Assembly (NCBI RefSeq): GCF_019710475.1
Contig: NZ_JAJFAX010000015.1
Location: forward strand, 28,215-92,214
DNA: 64,000 bases
Source of the DNA: Glycomyces sp. TRM65418
GTDB taxonomy: Bacteria; Actinomycetota; Actinomycetes; Mycobacteriales; Micromonosporaceae
Direction of reading: 5' to 3'
Positions 42,832 to 53,192 of this stretch are shown piece after piece (position 1 is the first letter of the stretch; every line of letters starts with the position of its first letter). The notes under the pieces were generated by a model. It did no database searches. It worked only from the letters and a program-made list of their open reading frames with translations, and had not been told where the DNA came from. The translations under genes and the position numbers were made by a program.

Positions 42832-43980
42832 TCAGACTCCCGGGATGATGAGCGCGCCGTTGTCGTCGACCCGGACTCCGGCGTCGCCGAAGTCGGCGGC
42901 GAGTTCGTTCAGGTCCTCGAACGCGCCGTGGTCGTCGTCGAGCTGCGGGTAGCCGTCGCCGTCCATGCGGGTGGCGGTCGCCTGCGCGGCGAGGATCGTG
43001 CCGTCCTCGCGGACGGTGACGGTGAGGATCGCCGAGCGCCCGAGCGGGCCGTCGGTGGCGAACAGGTTCTGGCCGCCGCCGAAGTTCCCGAGGGAGTAGG
43101 CGATGAGCTTGCCGTTGTAGACCTCCATGCCGCGCAGCACGTGCGGGCCGTGGCCGAAGACGAGGTCGGCGCCGTTGTCGACGCAGGTGCGCGCGAAGGC
43201 GCGGGTGTCGCCGCGGTCCTCGCCGAGGTAGGTCTCGACGCCTTCGGGGACGTGCCGGTGGTCGGTGCCCTCGGCGCCGAGGTGGGCGGTGGCGACGACG
43301 ATGTCGGCCTGCTCCTTGGCGGAGGCGACGAGCGCGGCGACGGCGTCGAGGTCGCGGTTGTCGGTGTAGAACGTGTAGGGCGCGAAGCCGACCAGGCCCA
43401 CGGTGAGGCCGCTCTCGGTCTCGACCAGGCACACCTCGTCCTTGATGCCGCAGACGGCCATGCCGGCCTCGCGGATGGCCTCCTGGGTCTCGATCGCGCC
43501 GTCGGGGCCCGCGTCCCAGCCGTGGTTGTTGGCCTGGTTGAGGACGTCGAAGCCGGCGTCGGCGAAGACCTGGGCGTACTCGGCGGGCAGCCGGAAGTAG
43601 GTGCACTCCCCGCCGCCGCACTTGTCGAACTCGAGGGTCGAGAGGGCGCCTTCGAGGTTGGCGATGACGACGTCGCCGGGGAGGGCGTCGCGCACGCCCG
43701 CGAAGAAGCCGGCGCCGTCGTCGGAGGCCATCTGGTTCGGGTAGGAGCCGGGCATGGTGTCGCCCACGTGCGTGATGGTGATCTCGCGCGGCTCGGGCGA
43801 GGGCGACTCGGCGGGCGTCGTCTCGGCGGCGGCCTGGCCGCCGTCGTCCTGCGCCGGGGGCGGTTCCTCCTCGCCGCAGGCGGCGGCCGCGGCGAGGCCC
43901 GCGGCGGAGGCGACGAGGAGGCCGCGGCGACCGAGCCGGGTGCCGCGCGAGGGGCGCGCGGCGGACGGTGTCGTATGCAT
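42832..43980 (-). CDS. CapA-family lipoprotein
   Basis: A 382-residue extracellular protein. N-terminus has RRGLLVASAAG and a lipobox ending in Cys (AAAAAC-GEEE, ~35), so it is probably a lipoprotein, possibly Tat-exported. The body is a CapA/PGA_cap metallophosphatase-like fold: THVGDTMPG, VIANLEGALS, LNQANNHGWDAG, VATAHLGAE, and VFGHGPHVLRGMEVYNGKLIAYSLGNF (split motif ~280-306). CapA proteins act in poly-gamma-glutamate capsule formation; in actinobacteria most are of unknown function. No capBC genes are nearby. Confidence 0.87.
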   Translation of the reverse strand: MHTTPSAARPSRGTRLGRRGLLVASAAGLAAAAACGEEEPPPAQDDGGQAAAETTPAESPSPEPREITITHVGDTMPGSYPNQMASDDGAGFFAGVRDALPGDVVIANLEGALSTLEFDKCGGGECTYFRLPAEYAQVFADAGFDVLNQANNHGWDAGPDGAIETQEAIREAGMAVCGIKDEVCLVETESGLTVGLVGFAPYTFYTDNRDLDAVAALVASAKEQADIVVATAHLGAEGTDHRHVPEGVETYLGEDRGDTRAFARTCVDNGADLVFGHGPHVLRGMEVYNGKLIAYSLGNFGGGQNLFATDGPLGRSAILTVTVREDGTILAAQATATRMDGDGYPQLDDDHGAFEDLNELAADFGDAGVRVDDNGALIIPGV

Positions 43981-44122
43981 GGGTGGTGAACTCCGGGGTC
44001 GTATGGGGGTTCGGGGGCGGGCCCGCCTTCCTCTGCGGGAGGCGCGAGTCTACCTGCTGGGATGCACGGTTCGCGAGCGTTGTTCGCAAGGCCGAATCTA
44101 CGGGCTCGCCTCGCGGACGCGA

Positions 44123-45331
44123 TCAGGAGGTGAGGTCTCTCACGACCGCGTCGGCGAGGAGCCGGCCCCGCAGGGTGAGTGTGAGCCGTTCGTCCTCGAT
44201 GACCGCGAGCCCGTCGGCCGCCGCCCGCTCGGCCGCGCGGACCCCGGAGGCCCGCAGCAGCGACAGCGGCAGCCCGGCCGCGAGCCGGGTCCGCAGCAGG
44301 ATCCGCTCCAGGTACTCGTCGTCGTCGGTGAGGACCTCGTGCCCGGCCGCGGGCAGGCCCTCCGCGAGGACCGCGCCGTACGTGGAGGGGTGCTTGTGGT
44401 TCCACCAGCGCACGCCCGGCAGGTGCGAGTGCGCGCCCGGCCCGGCCCCCCACCAGTGGCCGCCCTCCCAGTACAGGCGGTTGTGACGGCATTGCGCCGC
44501 TTCGGAGGTCGCCCAGTTGGAGACCTCGTACCACTCGAATCCGGCCGCGGCCAGCGCGGATTCGGCGGCGAGGTAGCGGTCGGCGGCCACGTCGTCGGAG
44601 GGCTGGGGCACCTGACCGGAACGGATGCGGCGGGCCAGCGCGGTCCCGTCCTCGACGATGAGCGCGTACGCCGAGACGTGGTCGACCCCGGCGTCCACGG
44701 CGGCGGCGAGGCTGCCGGCGAAGTCGGCGGCGGTCTCGCCGGGCGTGCCGTAGATGAGGTCGAGGCTGACGTGCGCGAAGCCGGCCCGGTGGGCGTGGGC
44801 GACGGCGTCGAGGGCCTTCTGCGGCGAGTGCTCGCGGTCGAGGATCCGCAGCACGTGTGAGGCGGTGGACTGCATGCCGACCGAGAGGCGGGTGAAGCCG
44901 CCGTCGTGGAGCTCGGCGAGGTAGTCGGCGTCCACCGACTCGGGGTTGGCCTCGGTCGTGGCCTCGTAGCCGGCGGCGAGCCCGAACTCGCGGTCGATCT
45001 CGCCGAGGATCGAGGACAGGTCGGCGGCCGAGAGGAGCGTGGGGGTGCCGCCGCCGAAGAAGACGGTGTCGACCTTCGGGGGCGTGGCGAAGGCCGCTGC
45101 GGCGTCGCGGATCTCGGCGCGCACGAGCGCGGCGTACGCGTCCCGCGAGACGCCCCCTCCCAGTTCGGAGGCCGTGTAGGTGTTGAAATCGCAGTAGCCG
45201 CAGCGGGAGACGCAGAACGGCACGTGCACGTAGAAGCCGAAACCGGCCTTCCCGACCGAGGGGTCGGCGGCGGCTGCGGCGACGGCCGCGGTGGTCGAAC
45301 CCACGACGCTCGTGGCGGGACTGGTGGACAC
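44123..45331 (-). CDS. hemW: HemW-like radical SAM protein
   Basis: A 402-residue radical SAM protein. Cluster motif CVSRCGYC (CxxxCxxC, ~39-46) in GFYVHVPFC..., then FFGGGTPTLL (~85), TTEANPESVD, LSVGMQS and SLDLIYGTPGE. These are the HemW/HemN-like hallmarks. HemW is a heme chaperone rather than the oxidase; the extra fourth Cys of HemN is absent. GTG start. TACCGT ends 7 nt upstream, suggesting a leaderless transcript. A TnpB element ends at 45350, only 6 bp above this -10. Confidence 0.9.
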   Translation of the reverse strand: MSTSPATSVVGSTTAAVAAAAADPSVGKAGFGFYVHVPFCVSRCGYCDFNTYTASELGGGVSRDAYAALVRAEIRDAAAAFATPPKVDTVFFGGGTPTLLSAADLSSILGEIDREFGLAAGYEATTEANPESVDADYLAELHDGGFTRLSVGMQSTASHVLRILDREHSPQKALDAVAHAHRAGFAHVSLDLIYGTPGETAADFAGSLAAAVDAGVDHVSAYALIVEDGTALARRIRSGQVPQPSDDVAADRYLAAESALAAAGFEWYEVSNWATSEAAQCRHNRLYWEGGHWWGAGPGAHSHLPGVRWWNHKHPSTYGAVLAEGLPAAGHEVLTDDDEYLERILLRTRLAAGLPLSLLRASGVRAAERAAADGLAVIEDERLTLTLRGRLLADAVVRDLTS

Positions 45332-45338
45332 GCTGACT

Positions 45339-45344
45339 ACGGTA
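45339..45344 (-). promoter_or_regulatory. -10 box (TACCGT) of hemW
   Basis: TANNNT motif placing transcription start on the hemW GTG. Sequence at the -35 distance lies inside the TnpB element. Confidence 0.5.
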
Positions 45345-45350
45345 CTGGCT

Positions 45351-45450
45351 TGACATCTTCCCCTCCGGCAGGAAGGGATACCTGCAGATCGCTCTACAGG
45401 GTTTCCTGGTTCAACGCTGACTGCCCGCCCGGAACTCTCCGTTGAGGTCT
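45351..45450 (-). ncRNA. candidate omega RNA (TnpB guide scaffold)
   Basis: In TnpB systems the guide RNA spans the 3' end of tnpB and the right end of the element, with the guide copied from flanking DNA. Here the segment after the stop carries a hairpin CCCTTCC-TGCC-GGAGGGG and ends in GATGTCAA. The 5' limit is arbitrary. The guide would be the flank beginning GCCAGTACCG, over the hemW -10. Confidence 0.45.
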
Positions 45451-46560
45451 GACACCAGCTCCACAGGCCGAAACCGCCAGTCCGGCGGCCTTAAGGTTCT
45501 TCGCCGCGTTCACGTCCCTGTCATGGGTCACGCCACAGTCACAGGTCCATTCGCGCACGTTCAACGGCAGCCTCTCGCGAAGCGCACCGCACTCGGAACA
45601 CAGCTTGGAGGAAGGGAAGAACCGGTCCACCGCGATTACTTCCCGCCCGTACCAGGCGGCTTTGTACTCCAGCATGCCTCGGAACTCCGACCACGACGCG
45701 TCGGAGATGGCGCGAGCCAATTTCCGGTTCTTAACCATGTTCCGCACCGTCAGATCCTCGATCACGAGCGTTTGGTTTTCACGCACGAGTCGGGTGGTGA
45801 GCTTGTGGAGATGGTCGCGCCGTCGATCGGTGATTCGGGCATGTACTTTGGCAAGCTTGAGCCGGGCCTTCGCCCTGTTGCTCGATCCGGGGGTCTTCTT
45901 CGCGAGAGCACGTTGCGCCTTCGCCAGGCGTTCGCGTTCCTTGCGCTCGTGCTTGAGGTTGGCGATCTTCTCTCCCGAAGAGAGAGTGAGCAAGTGGTCG
46001 ATCCCGACATCGACGCCAACAACCCGATCCGAAGCGGGCAGCGGCTTCACATTCGGGTCATCACAAATGATGGACACGAACCAGCGTCCGGATTTATCGC
46101 GGGACACCGTCACCGTCGACGGCTCGCTCCCTTCGGGGAGAGGCCGCGACCACGCGATGTCAAGCGGTTCGTTCATCTTCGCGAGCGTGAGCCGACCGTC
46201 GCGAAACTTGAACGCCGACCGCGTGTACTCGGCCGACGACCGCGACCGCCGCTTCGACTTGAATTTGGGATAGGCGCCGCGCTTCGCAAAGAAGTGGGTG
46301 AACGCACCCTGCAAGTGCCGCAAAGCCTGCTGCAACGGAACGGAGGAGACCTCGGACAAGTACGACAGGTCGTCGGTCTTCTTCCAAGCGGTCAACATCG
46401 CGGAGGTCTGATTGTAGTTGACGCGCTCCTGGCGGGTCCACGCTTCAGTGCGGGCCGCTAGCGCCATGTTGTAGACCTTCCTTACGCATCCGAACGTGCG
46501 AGACAGCTCTGCTGCTTGCACGTCGGTCGGATAGAAGCGGTACTTGAACGCCCGCTTCAC
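45394..46560 (-). CDS. tnpB: TnpB RNA-guided endonuclease
   Basis: A 388-residue TnpB. N-terminal OrfB_IS605 HTH region (VKRAFKYRFYPTDVQAAEL). The RuvC acids are present: D in VVGVDVGIDHL (~184), E in LVIEDLTV (~268) and D in THDRDVNAAKN (~349). Zinc finger Cys pairs lie in CSECG and CDCG (~321-342). All catalytic residues are intact, so it should still cut DNA next to its target-adjacent motif. The GTG at 46560 (KRAFKYRF) fits homologues; an ATG five codons upstream is possible. No tnpA adjoins. Codon use is less GC-biased than in neighbours. Confidence 0.92.
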   Translation of the reverse strand: MKRAFKYRFYPTDVQAAELSRTFGCVRKVYNMALAARTEAWTRQERVNYNQTSAMLTAWKKTDDLSYLSEVSSVPLQQALRHLQGAFTHFFAKRGAYPKFKSKRRSRSSAEYTRSAFKFRDGRLTLAKMNEPLDIAWSRPLPEGSEPSTVTVSRDKSGRWFVSIICDDPNVKPLPASDRVVGVDVGIDHLLTLSSGEKIANLKHERKERERLAKAQRALAKKTPGSSNRAKARLKLAKVHARITDRRRDHLHKLTTRLVRENQTLVIEDLTVRNMVKNRKLARAISDASWSEFRGMLEYKAAWYGREVIAVDRFFPSSKLCSECGALRERLPLNVREWTCDCGVTHDRDVNAAKNLKAAGLAVSACGAGVRPQRRVPGGQSALNQETL

Positions 46561-46698
46561 GCAAGGACCATCCACATCTCACAACATACCGTACTTGTTT
46601 GTAAGATGCCGTAGGCACGGCCCGAGGCGGTACTCGCCCATGAGGCGCGACCAGCAACAGCCTCATTCGAAAACAGTTGTATCCATGGAGGAGCACTG

Positions 46699-47469
46699 AT
46701 GACAGGCAACGACGCACTGATCGGGTACGAGGCCGTGACCTCGGGAGTGGCGACCATGACCCTCGACGACCGGAGGCACCGCAACGCGCTGTCGACCCGG
46801 TTGATCGCCGAGTCCCGGGAGGCGCTGGCGAACGCGGTCGCCGACCCGGAGGTCCGGGTGATCGTGATCGACCACACCGGTCCGGTGTTCTGCGCCGGCG
46901 GCGATCTGAAGGAGTCGGCCGCGGCGGCGCGCCCCGAGGACCTGCCCGCGGTGCACCTGGCGGAGCTCCTCGCGGAGCTGTGCGAGGCGCCGAAGCCGGT
47001 GGTGGCGGTCGCGAGGGGCGGCGCGAAGGGCGGCGGCATGGGGCTGCTGGCCGCGGCCGACCTCGTGATCGCCGAGCACGACGCGCCTCTGGCGTTCAGC
47101 GAGGTCCGCCTCGGCGTGGTCCCGGCCGTGATCGGCCCGGTGGTAGCGCGGAAGCTGAGCCCGGGCCTGATGCGCCGCCTGTTCCTCACGGGCGAGTCCT
47201 TCGACGCGGCGCGCGCCGAGGGCTGGGGCCTGGTGACCACCGCCGCGGAGCCCGGCAGTGTCGACCATCACCTCGAGCAGGCGGTCAAGCAGCTGCTGGC
47301 GGGCGGCCCCTCGGCCCAGGCCGGGATCAAGAAGCTTACGGCCGCAACGGATCTGCGTGAGGAGCTGCGAGCGGCGGCTGCCCTTACGGCCGAGTACTTC
47401 CTCTCCGAAGAGGGGGGCGAAGGCATCCGTTCGTTCATTGAGAAGCGTCCCCCTTCTTGGGTAGGCTGA
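46699..47469 (+). CDS. enoyl-CoA hydratase/isomerase family protein
   Basis: A 256-residue crotonase-fold protein. N-terminal ATMTLDDRRHRNALSTRL, oxyanion-hole stretch TGPVFCAGGDLKE (~63-75), and KPVVAVARGGAKGGGMGLLAAADLVIA (~95-121) with FSEVRLGVVPAVIGPVV. Probably acts on acyl-CoA in fatty-acid or amino-acid breakdown; substrate unknown. ATG behind GGAGGAG. The gene begins about 100 nt outside the TnpB element's left end. Confidence 0.9.
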   Translation: MTGNDALIGYEAVTSGVATMTLDDRRHRNALSTRLIAESREALANAVADPEVRVIVIDHTGPVFCAGGDLKESAAAARPEDLPAVHLAELLAELCEAPKPVVAVARGGAKGGGMGLLAAADLVIAEHDAPLAFSEVRLGVVPAVIGPVVARKLSPGLMRRLFLTGESFDAARAEGWGLVTTAAEPGSVDHHLEQAVKQLLAGGPSAQAGIKKLTAATDLREELRAAAALTAEYFLSEEGGEGIRSFIEKRPPSWVG

Positions 47470-47499
47470 TCTGCCCCGCCGACCAGATCGGAGTCACCG

Positions 47500-48348
47500 T
47501 TGCGCGCACTCCCCGTTCTGACCTCCTTGGTCCTCCTCGCGGGCCTGACCGCCTGCGGCGGTGAGGCCGAGGACCTGCTGCGTCCGCGGCCGACCGGCTG
47601 CTACTTCGCGGCCGAGGAGGGCCGCGTGCATCTGAGCGCCGAGCAGGCCGCGAACGCGGCCACGATCGCGGCGGTGGGCCACCGCGAGGGCATGGACGAG
47701 CATGCGGTCGCCGTGGCGATCACCACCGCGATGCAGGAGTCCGAGCTGGTGAACGTCGACTACGGCCACGACGACTCGCTGGGGCTGTTCCAGCAGCGCC
47801 CGAGCATGGGCTGGGGCACCGAGGACGAGCTCATGGACCCCGTGTACGCCGCGTTCAAGTTCTACGAGAAGCTGCAGCGCACCGACGGCTGGCGGGACAT
47901 GACGCTCGCCGAGGCGTCCCAGGCGGTCCAGATCAGCGCCTACCCGGACCTGTACAAGCAGTGGGAGACCGACGCGACGGTGATCGCGGCGGTCCTGGCC
48001 GGGGGCGAGGAGTCGGGGCTCGCGTGCGTCAGCGGGAAGGCCGACGAGGTCGCGACCGATGCGGCGGCGCTCGCCGAGGCGCACGAGTACCACTGGGGCG
48101 CTGAGGTGTCGCAAGTCGACGGTGCGACAGTGGTGATCGCGGCCGAGGACGCCGCCCAGGGCTGGAACCGGGCGGCCTGGGCGGTCGCGAGGGCCTGGGA
48201 CCACGGCATCGCCACCGTCGAATACGGCGGGAAGGTGTGGAGCCCGGGCGAAGACGCCTGGACCGAACCGGAACCCGAGTCCACCGACGGGGGCCGGGGG
48301 GCCGCCGATACTTCGGCCGTGGTCGTCACCTTCGCCGCCGGCGAGTAG
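47500..48348 (+). CDS. lysozyme-like lipoprotein of unknown function
   Basis: A 282-residue lipoprotein (lipobox LTAC, Cys 19). The core AVAVAITTAMQESELVNVDYG then DDSLGLFQQRPSMGWG with DPVYAAFKFYEKL resembles lysozyme/transglycosylase-like folds: a Glu in MQESEL followed by GLFQQRP. Such proteins in streptomycetes have often been named heavy metal transporters without support. A cell-wall-related role is my inference. TTG start, GGAG 6 nt upstream. 30 nt after the hydratase gene. Confidence 0.7.
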   Translation: MRALPVLTSLVLLAGLTACGGEAEDLLRPRPTGCYFAAEEGRVHLSAEQAANAATIAAVGHREGMDEHAVAVAITTAMQESELVNVDYGHDDSLGLFQQRPSMGWGTEDELMDPVYAAFKFYEKLQRTDGWRDMTLAEASQAVQISAYPDLYKQWETDATVIAAVLAGGEESGLACVSGKADEVATDAAALAEAHEYHWGAEVSQVDGATVVIAAEDAAQGWNRAAWAVARAWDHGIATVEYGGKVWSPGEDAWTEPEPESTDGGRGAADTSAVVVTFAAGE

Positions 48349-48490
48349 TTAGTACGGAGGACCGCCACCGGGCACGGGAGTGTTCGGCGCCGGTTCATCG
48401 ATACGACCACCGCAGGTTCCAGCACATCCACGATCGCTTGTTGGGCTGTGTGGGTCACAAACCCGCGCAACTTCCCCAAGCGAGGTCCAT

Positions 48491-50149
48491 ATGCGCCTGT
48501 CGCGCCGAATCCTGCTCGCCTCCTCCGCCGCCGGTGCCGCCGTCGCGGTCCCGTCCGCCGTCTGGGCGGAGACCCGCACCCGCCCGAACCTCCGCACCGA
48601 CCCCTTCACCCTCGGCGTCGCCTCCGGCGACCCGGAGCCCGACGGCGTGGTCCTGTGGACCCGCCTGGCGGTGGACCCGCTCGCCGAGGACGGCCTGGGC
48701 GGCATCCCGAACGGGGTCTACGACGTCAAGTGGGAGGTCGCCAAGGACGAGCGCTTCCGGCACCGCGTCGCCCGCGGCGAGGTCGAGACCGCCGCCGAGG
48801 TCGGCTACAGCGTCCACGTCGAAGTCGAGGGCCTGTGGCCGGGCCGCGAGTACTACTACCGGTTCAGGACCGGCAGGTGGACCTCCCCGGTGGGCCGGAC
48901 CGTGACGGCCCCGGCCCCGTGGACGACGCCCGACGAGCTGCGGATGGCGTTCGCCTCGTGCTCGCAGTACGAGCACGGGTACTTCACCGCCTACCGGCAC
49001 ATGGCCGAGTCGAACCCCGACCTGGTCCTGCACCTGGGCGACTACATGTACGAGTACAAGGCGAAGGTCTACAACTCCCCCAACGGGAACGTCCGCGACC
49101 ACGAGGGGCCGGAGACGGTCACGCTCGCGAACTACCGCCAGCGCCACGCCCAGTACAAGGCGGACGCGGACCTCCAGGCCGCCCACCTGGCCGCGCCGTG
49201 GCTGGTGATCTGGGACGACCACGAGACCGAGAACAACTGGGCCGACGAGCACCCCGAGGCCGGTTCGGACACCCCGAACACCGAGGACTTCCTGGCCCGC
49301 CGGGCCGCGGCGTTCCAGGCGTACTGGGAGAACATGCCGCTGCGCCGCTCCTCGGTCCCCGAGGGCATCGACATGCAGCTGTACCGGCGCGTCCAGTGGG
49401 GGCGGCTGGCGAACTTCCACATGCTCGACACCCGCCAGTACCGCGACGACCAGGCCTGCGGCGACGGCTGGAAGAACGACTGCGCGGAGGCGTGGGACGA
49501 GGCGCGCACCATCACCGGTGAGGCGCAGGAGGAATGGCTCATCGACGGGTTCCACTCCTCGAAGGCCCGCTGGGACGTCATCGGCCAGCAGGTGTTCTTC
49601 ACGCAGCGCGACGGCAACGCCGGGCCGGTGCTGAACACGAGCATGGACGGCTGGGACGGGTACGCGGCCTCCCGGCAGCGGATCATCGACGGCTGGATGG
49701 AGGCCGGGGTGCGCAACCCGGTGGTCCTCACCGGCGACGTCCACACGCACTGGGCCGGCGAGATCCTGAACGGCTTCCCCGACACCGACGGCGAGTCGGT
49801 CGGCGTCGAGCTGGTCGCGACCTCGATCACCTCGGGCGGGAACGGCGTGGACTCGGTGCCGGAGGACAACGCGTCGTTGAAGATCAACCCGCACATCAAG
49901 TTCCGCAACGCGCAGCGCGGCTACGTGGAGACGGTGATCACCCGGGACCAGATGGACGTGAACTTCCAGGTGGTGCCGGAGGTGACGACGCAGGACGCGC
50001 CGGTGTACACCCGCCGCTCCTACACGATCGCCGACCGGGAGCGGACGCTCCACCAGACCTACGACCGGCCGATCGACCCGTCGATGACGACCTTCAACGA
50101 GAACCCGTTCGCGGGCTCGGACGAGAACGCCGACGACGCCCTGAACTAG
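48491..50149 (+). CDS. phoD: alkaline phosphatase PhoD
   Basis: A 552-residue extracellular phosphodiesterase/phosphatase. Tat signal peptide with SRRILLASSAAG. Metallophosphatase motifs: MAFASCSQYEHG (~157), LVLHLGDYMYEY (~180), WLVIWDDHETENNW (~239), and VVLTGDVHTHWAGE (~412). Uses Fe3+ and Ca2+ in characterised members and is normally induced by phosphate starvation through PhoP. I could not find a clear PHO box here. ATG with GAGG upstream. A 36-bp palindromic terminator follows. Confidence 0.93.
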   Translation: MRLSRRILLASSAAGAAVAVPSAVWAETRTRPNLRTDPFTLGVASGDPEPDGVVLWTRLAVDPLAEDGLGGIPNGVYDVKWEVAKDERFRHRVARGEVETAAEVGYSVHVEVEGLWPGREYYYRFRTGRWTSPVGRTVTAPAPWTTPDELRMAFASCSQYEHGYFTAYRHMAESNPDLVLHLGDYMYEYKAKVYNSPNGNVRDHEGPETVTLANYRQRHAQYKADADLQAAHLAAPWLVIWDDHETENNWADEHPEAGSDTPNTEDFLARRAAAFQAYWENMPLRRSSVPEGIDMQLYRRVQWGRLANFHMLDTRQYRDDQACGDGWKNDCAEAWDEARTITGEAQEEWLIDGFHSSKARWDVIGQQVFFTQRDGNAGPVLNTSMDGWDGYAASRQRIIDGWMEAGVRNPVVLTGDVHTHWAGEILNGFPDTDGESVGVELVATSITSGGNGVDSVPEDNASLKINPHIKFRNAQRGYVETVITRDQMDVNFQVVPEVTTQDAPVYTRRSYTIADRERTLHQTYDRPIDPSMTTFNENPFAGSDENADDALN

Positions 50150-50164
50150 CCTCTCCCACAGTGG

Positions 50165-50200
50165 AAAGGGCGGTCCGCCCGCGCGGGCGGACCGCCCTTT
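50165..50200 (+). terminator. 36-bp perfect palindrome after phoD
   Basis: 18-bp arms, beginning AAAGGGCGGTCC and ending GGACCGCCCTTT then CCTTTC. 15 nt after the stop codon. Confidence 0.85.
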
Positions 50201-50316
50201 CCTTTCACCGTTATCGATTCGGGTCCTTTCGAATGGCGTCCGAAATTGCGCCGTATTGCCATATCCCCCACTGCATTGCGGATTATCGCCGTCCCCCGGA
50301 ACGGGCGCGGAAAGGC

Positions 50317-50322
50317 TACAGT
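50317..50322 (+). promoter_or_regulatory. -10 box (TACAGT) before the proline-rich membrane protein gene
   Basis: TANNNT motif 43 nt before the ATG, leaving room for a leader with GGAG. No clear -35. Confidence 0.35.
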
Positions 50323-50365
50323 GAGCGGTGCAAGCACGCCCTTCTCTTTGCCCGGAGCAGCGACC

Positions 50366-51067
50366 ATGACGTATCCGCCGCAACCGCCCGAACCGAATCC
50401 GTACGGCGCCGCCCCAGGTGGGGGCCCCGCCGGGCCGCCGCCGAACCACGGCGGCCCGAACCCCGGACAAGGCGACTTCGCCGTCGAATGGGGCATCAAG
50501 GAAAATCCCGCCCGGCCCAAGAAGGTCAATCAGCTGACGCAATCGCTGTGGGCCTATTTCGCGGCGACGGTCCTCTTGGCGCTGTTCGCGATCATCGCGG
50601 TGGCGACGGTCCCGTGGCTCGGCGGCTTCATCATCGGCTCCGCCATCGTGGGCCTGATCTTCCACGGCCTGTCGATCGTGATCGTCTGGCTCATCACCCG
50701 GGACAGGCTCGGCGCCTTCGGCGCGGCCGATCCCCGTGTCCCCCTGTACATCGGCCTGGGGGTCCTCGGGCTCTTCTCGCTCGGCGGCTTCTTCGGCGGC
50801 TGGGGCCTGGGCTGGTACGCGGCCCTCGCGGTGCTGCTCGGCCTGGCGCGCATCGCCGCCGTCTGCGCGGCGTTCTACCTGCTCACCCAACCCGAGGTCG
50901 AGCAGTACCTGAAGTCGCGGCCGGGCAACCTGCCCAAGCCGCCCCAGCACCCCCCGCACGGCTACCAGCAGCAGCCGGCCCCCGGCCAGGCGCCGCCGCC
51001 GGGCTACCCGCAGCAGCCGCCCGCCCCGGGCCAGGCCGCGCCGCCGAGCTACCCGCCGCAGCAGTAA
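50366..51067 (+). CDS. proline-rich tailed membrane protein
   Basis: A 233-residue protein. Cytoplasmic proline/glycine-rich N-terminus (MTYPPQPPEPNPYG), four predicted transmembrane helices (about residues 62-85, 90-112, 125-148, 150-172), and a C-terminal tail of PGQ/YPQQP/PAPGQ repeats. Such proline-rich tails are common in actinobacterial membrane proteins and may mediate protein contacts. Family not recognised. ATG with GGAG 8 nt upstream. Confidence 0.75.
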   Translation: MTYPPQPPEPNPYGAAPGGGPAGPPPNHGGPNPGQGDFAVEWGIKENPARPKKVNQLTQSLWAYFAATVLLALFAIIAVATVPWLGGFIIGSAIVGLIFHGLSIVIVWLITRDRLGAFGAADPRVPLYIGLGVLGLFSLGGFFGGWGLGWYAALAVLLGLARIAAVCAAFYLLTQPEVEQYLKSRPGNLPKPPQHPPHGYQQQPAPGQAPPPGYPQQPPAPGQAAPPSYPPQQ

Positions 51068-51080
51068 GCACCGCATACGG

Positions 51081-51114
51081 AAGGGGGCGGCGCCGATGTC
51101 GGCGCCGCCCCCTT
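51081..51114. terminator. bidirectional hairpin between convergent genes
   Basis: 14-bp perfect stem (51081-51094 with 51101-51114), 6-nt loop, between the membrane protein gene (plus) and lepA (minus). Confidence 0.85.
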
Positions 51115-51128
51115 GCGTGTGCTGCGGG

Positions 51129-52961
<1,833 letters not shown>

Positions 52962-53139
52962 GGTGGCCTTCCTTGATCGTGCAGTGCTCATGTGCGGCTC
53001 GCGAGCCTCGCCGGCCGCGCTCGCGAGCGACGATCGGCGCGGCCGGATGGGCCGGGCTAGCCAATTCTGCCTTACGGGCCCGAGTACCCCCGCCCACCCA
53101 GCGACAAAAGGCAGACGGCTCACCGCCGGCGCGCGCGAA

Positions 53140-53171
53140 CGGTCCCGGCCGCGGCGACGCGGCCGGGACCG
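53140..53171 (-). terminator. hairpin after the membrane protein gene
   Basis: 14-bp perfect stem (53140-53153 with 53158-53171), GCGA loop, 22 nt past the stop codon. Confidence 0.8.
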
Positions 53172-53192
53172 CCGACTTCGGTCGTGCCTCGG

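Larger units (their letters stand above)
45350..46600 (-). mobile_element. solitary IS200/IS605-type (IS1341-like) tnpB element
   Basis: Contains only tnpB; no tnpA transposase is found. The right end is taken at GATGTCAA (45357-45350 on the minus strand), a common right-end terminus of this family, preceded by a hairpin (45359-45379). The left end is less sure: AAACAAGTACGG... begins just after TTAC (46604-46601), which could be the target-adjacent motif. The element is AT-richer than its surroundings. Boundaries are inferred from sequence pattern only. Confidence 0.65.

Noticed and set aside
44123..45331. Calling the radical SAM gene hemN (oxygen-independent coproporphyrinogen oxidase)
   Set aside because: It has the three-Cys CxxxCxxC motif without the extra HemN cysteine and matches HemW-type proteins.
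46445..46717. Frame upstream of tnpB as a possible tnpA
   Set aside because: The product lacks the HUH motif and catalytic Tyr of IS200/IS605 TnpA and overlaps tnpB in another frame.
48349..48490. Possible PHO box upstream of phoD (GGTTCATCG near 48392 and GGTTCCAGC near 48415)
   Set aside because: The two units are 23 nt apart, not a multiple of the 11-nt unit, and the intervening sequence does not fit the repeat; too weak to annotate.
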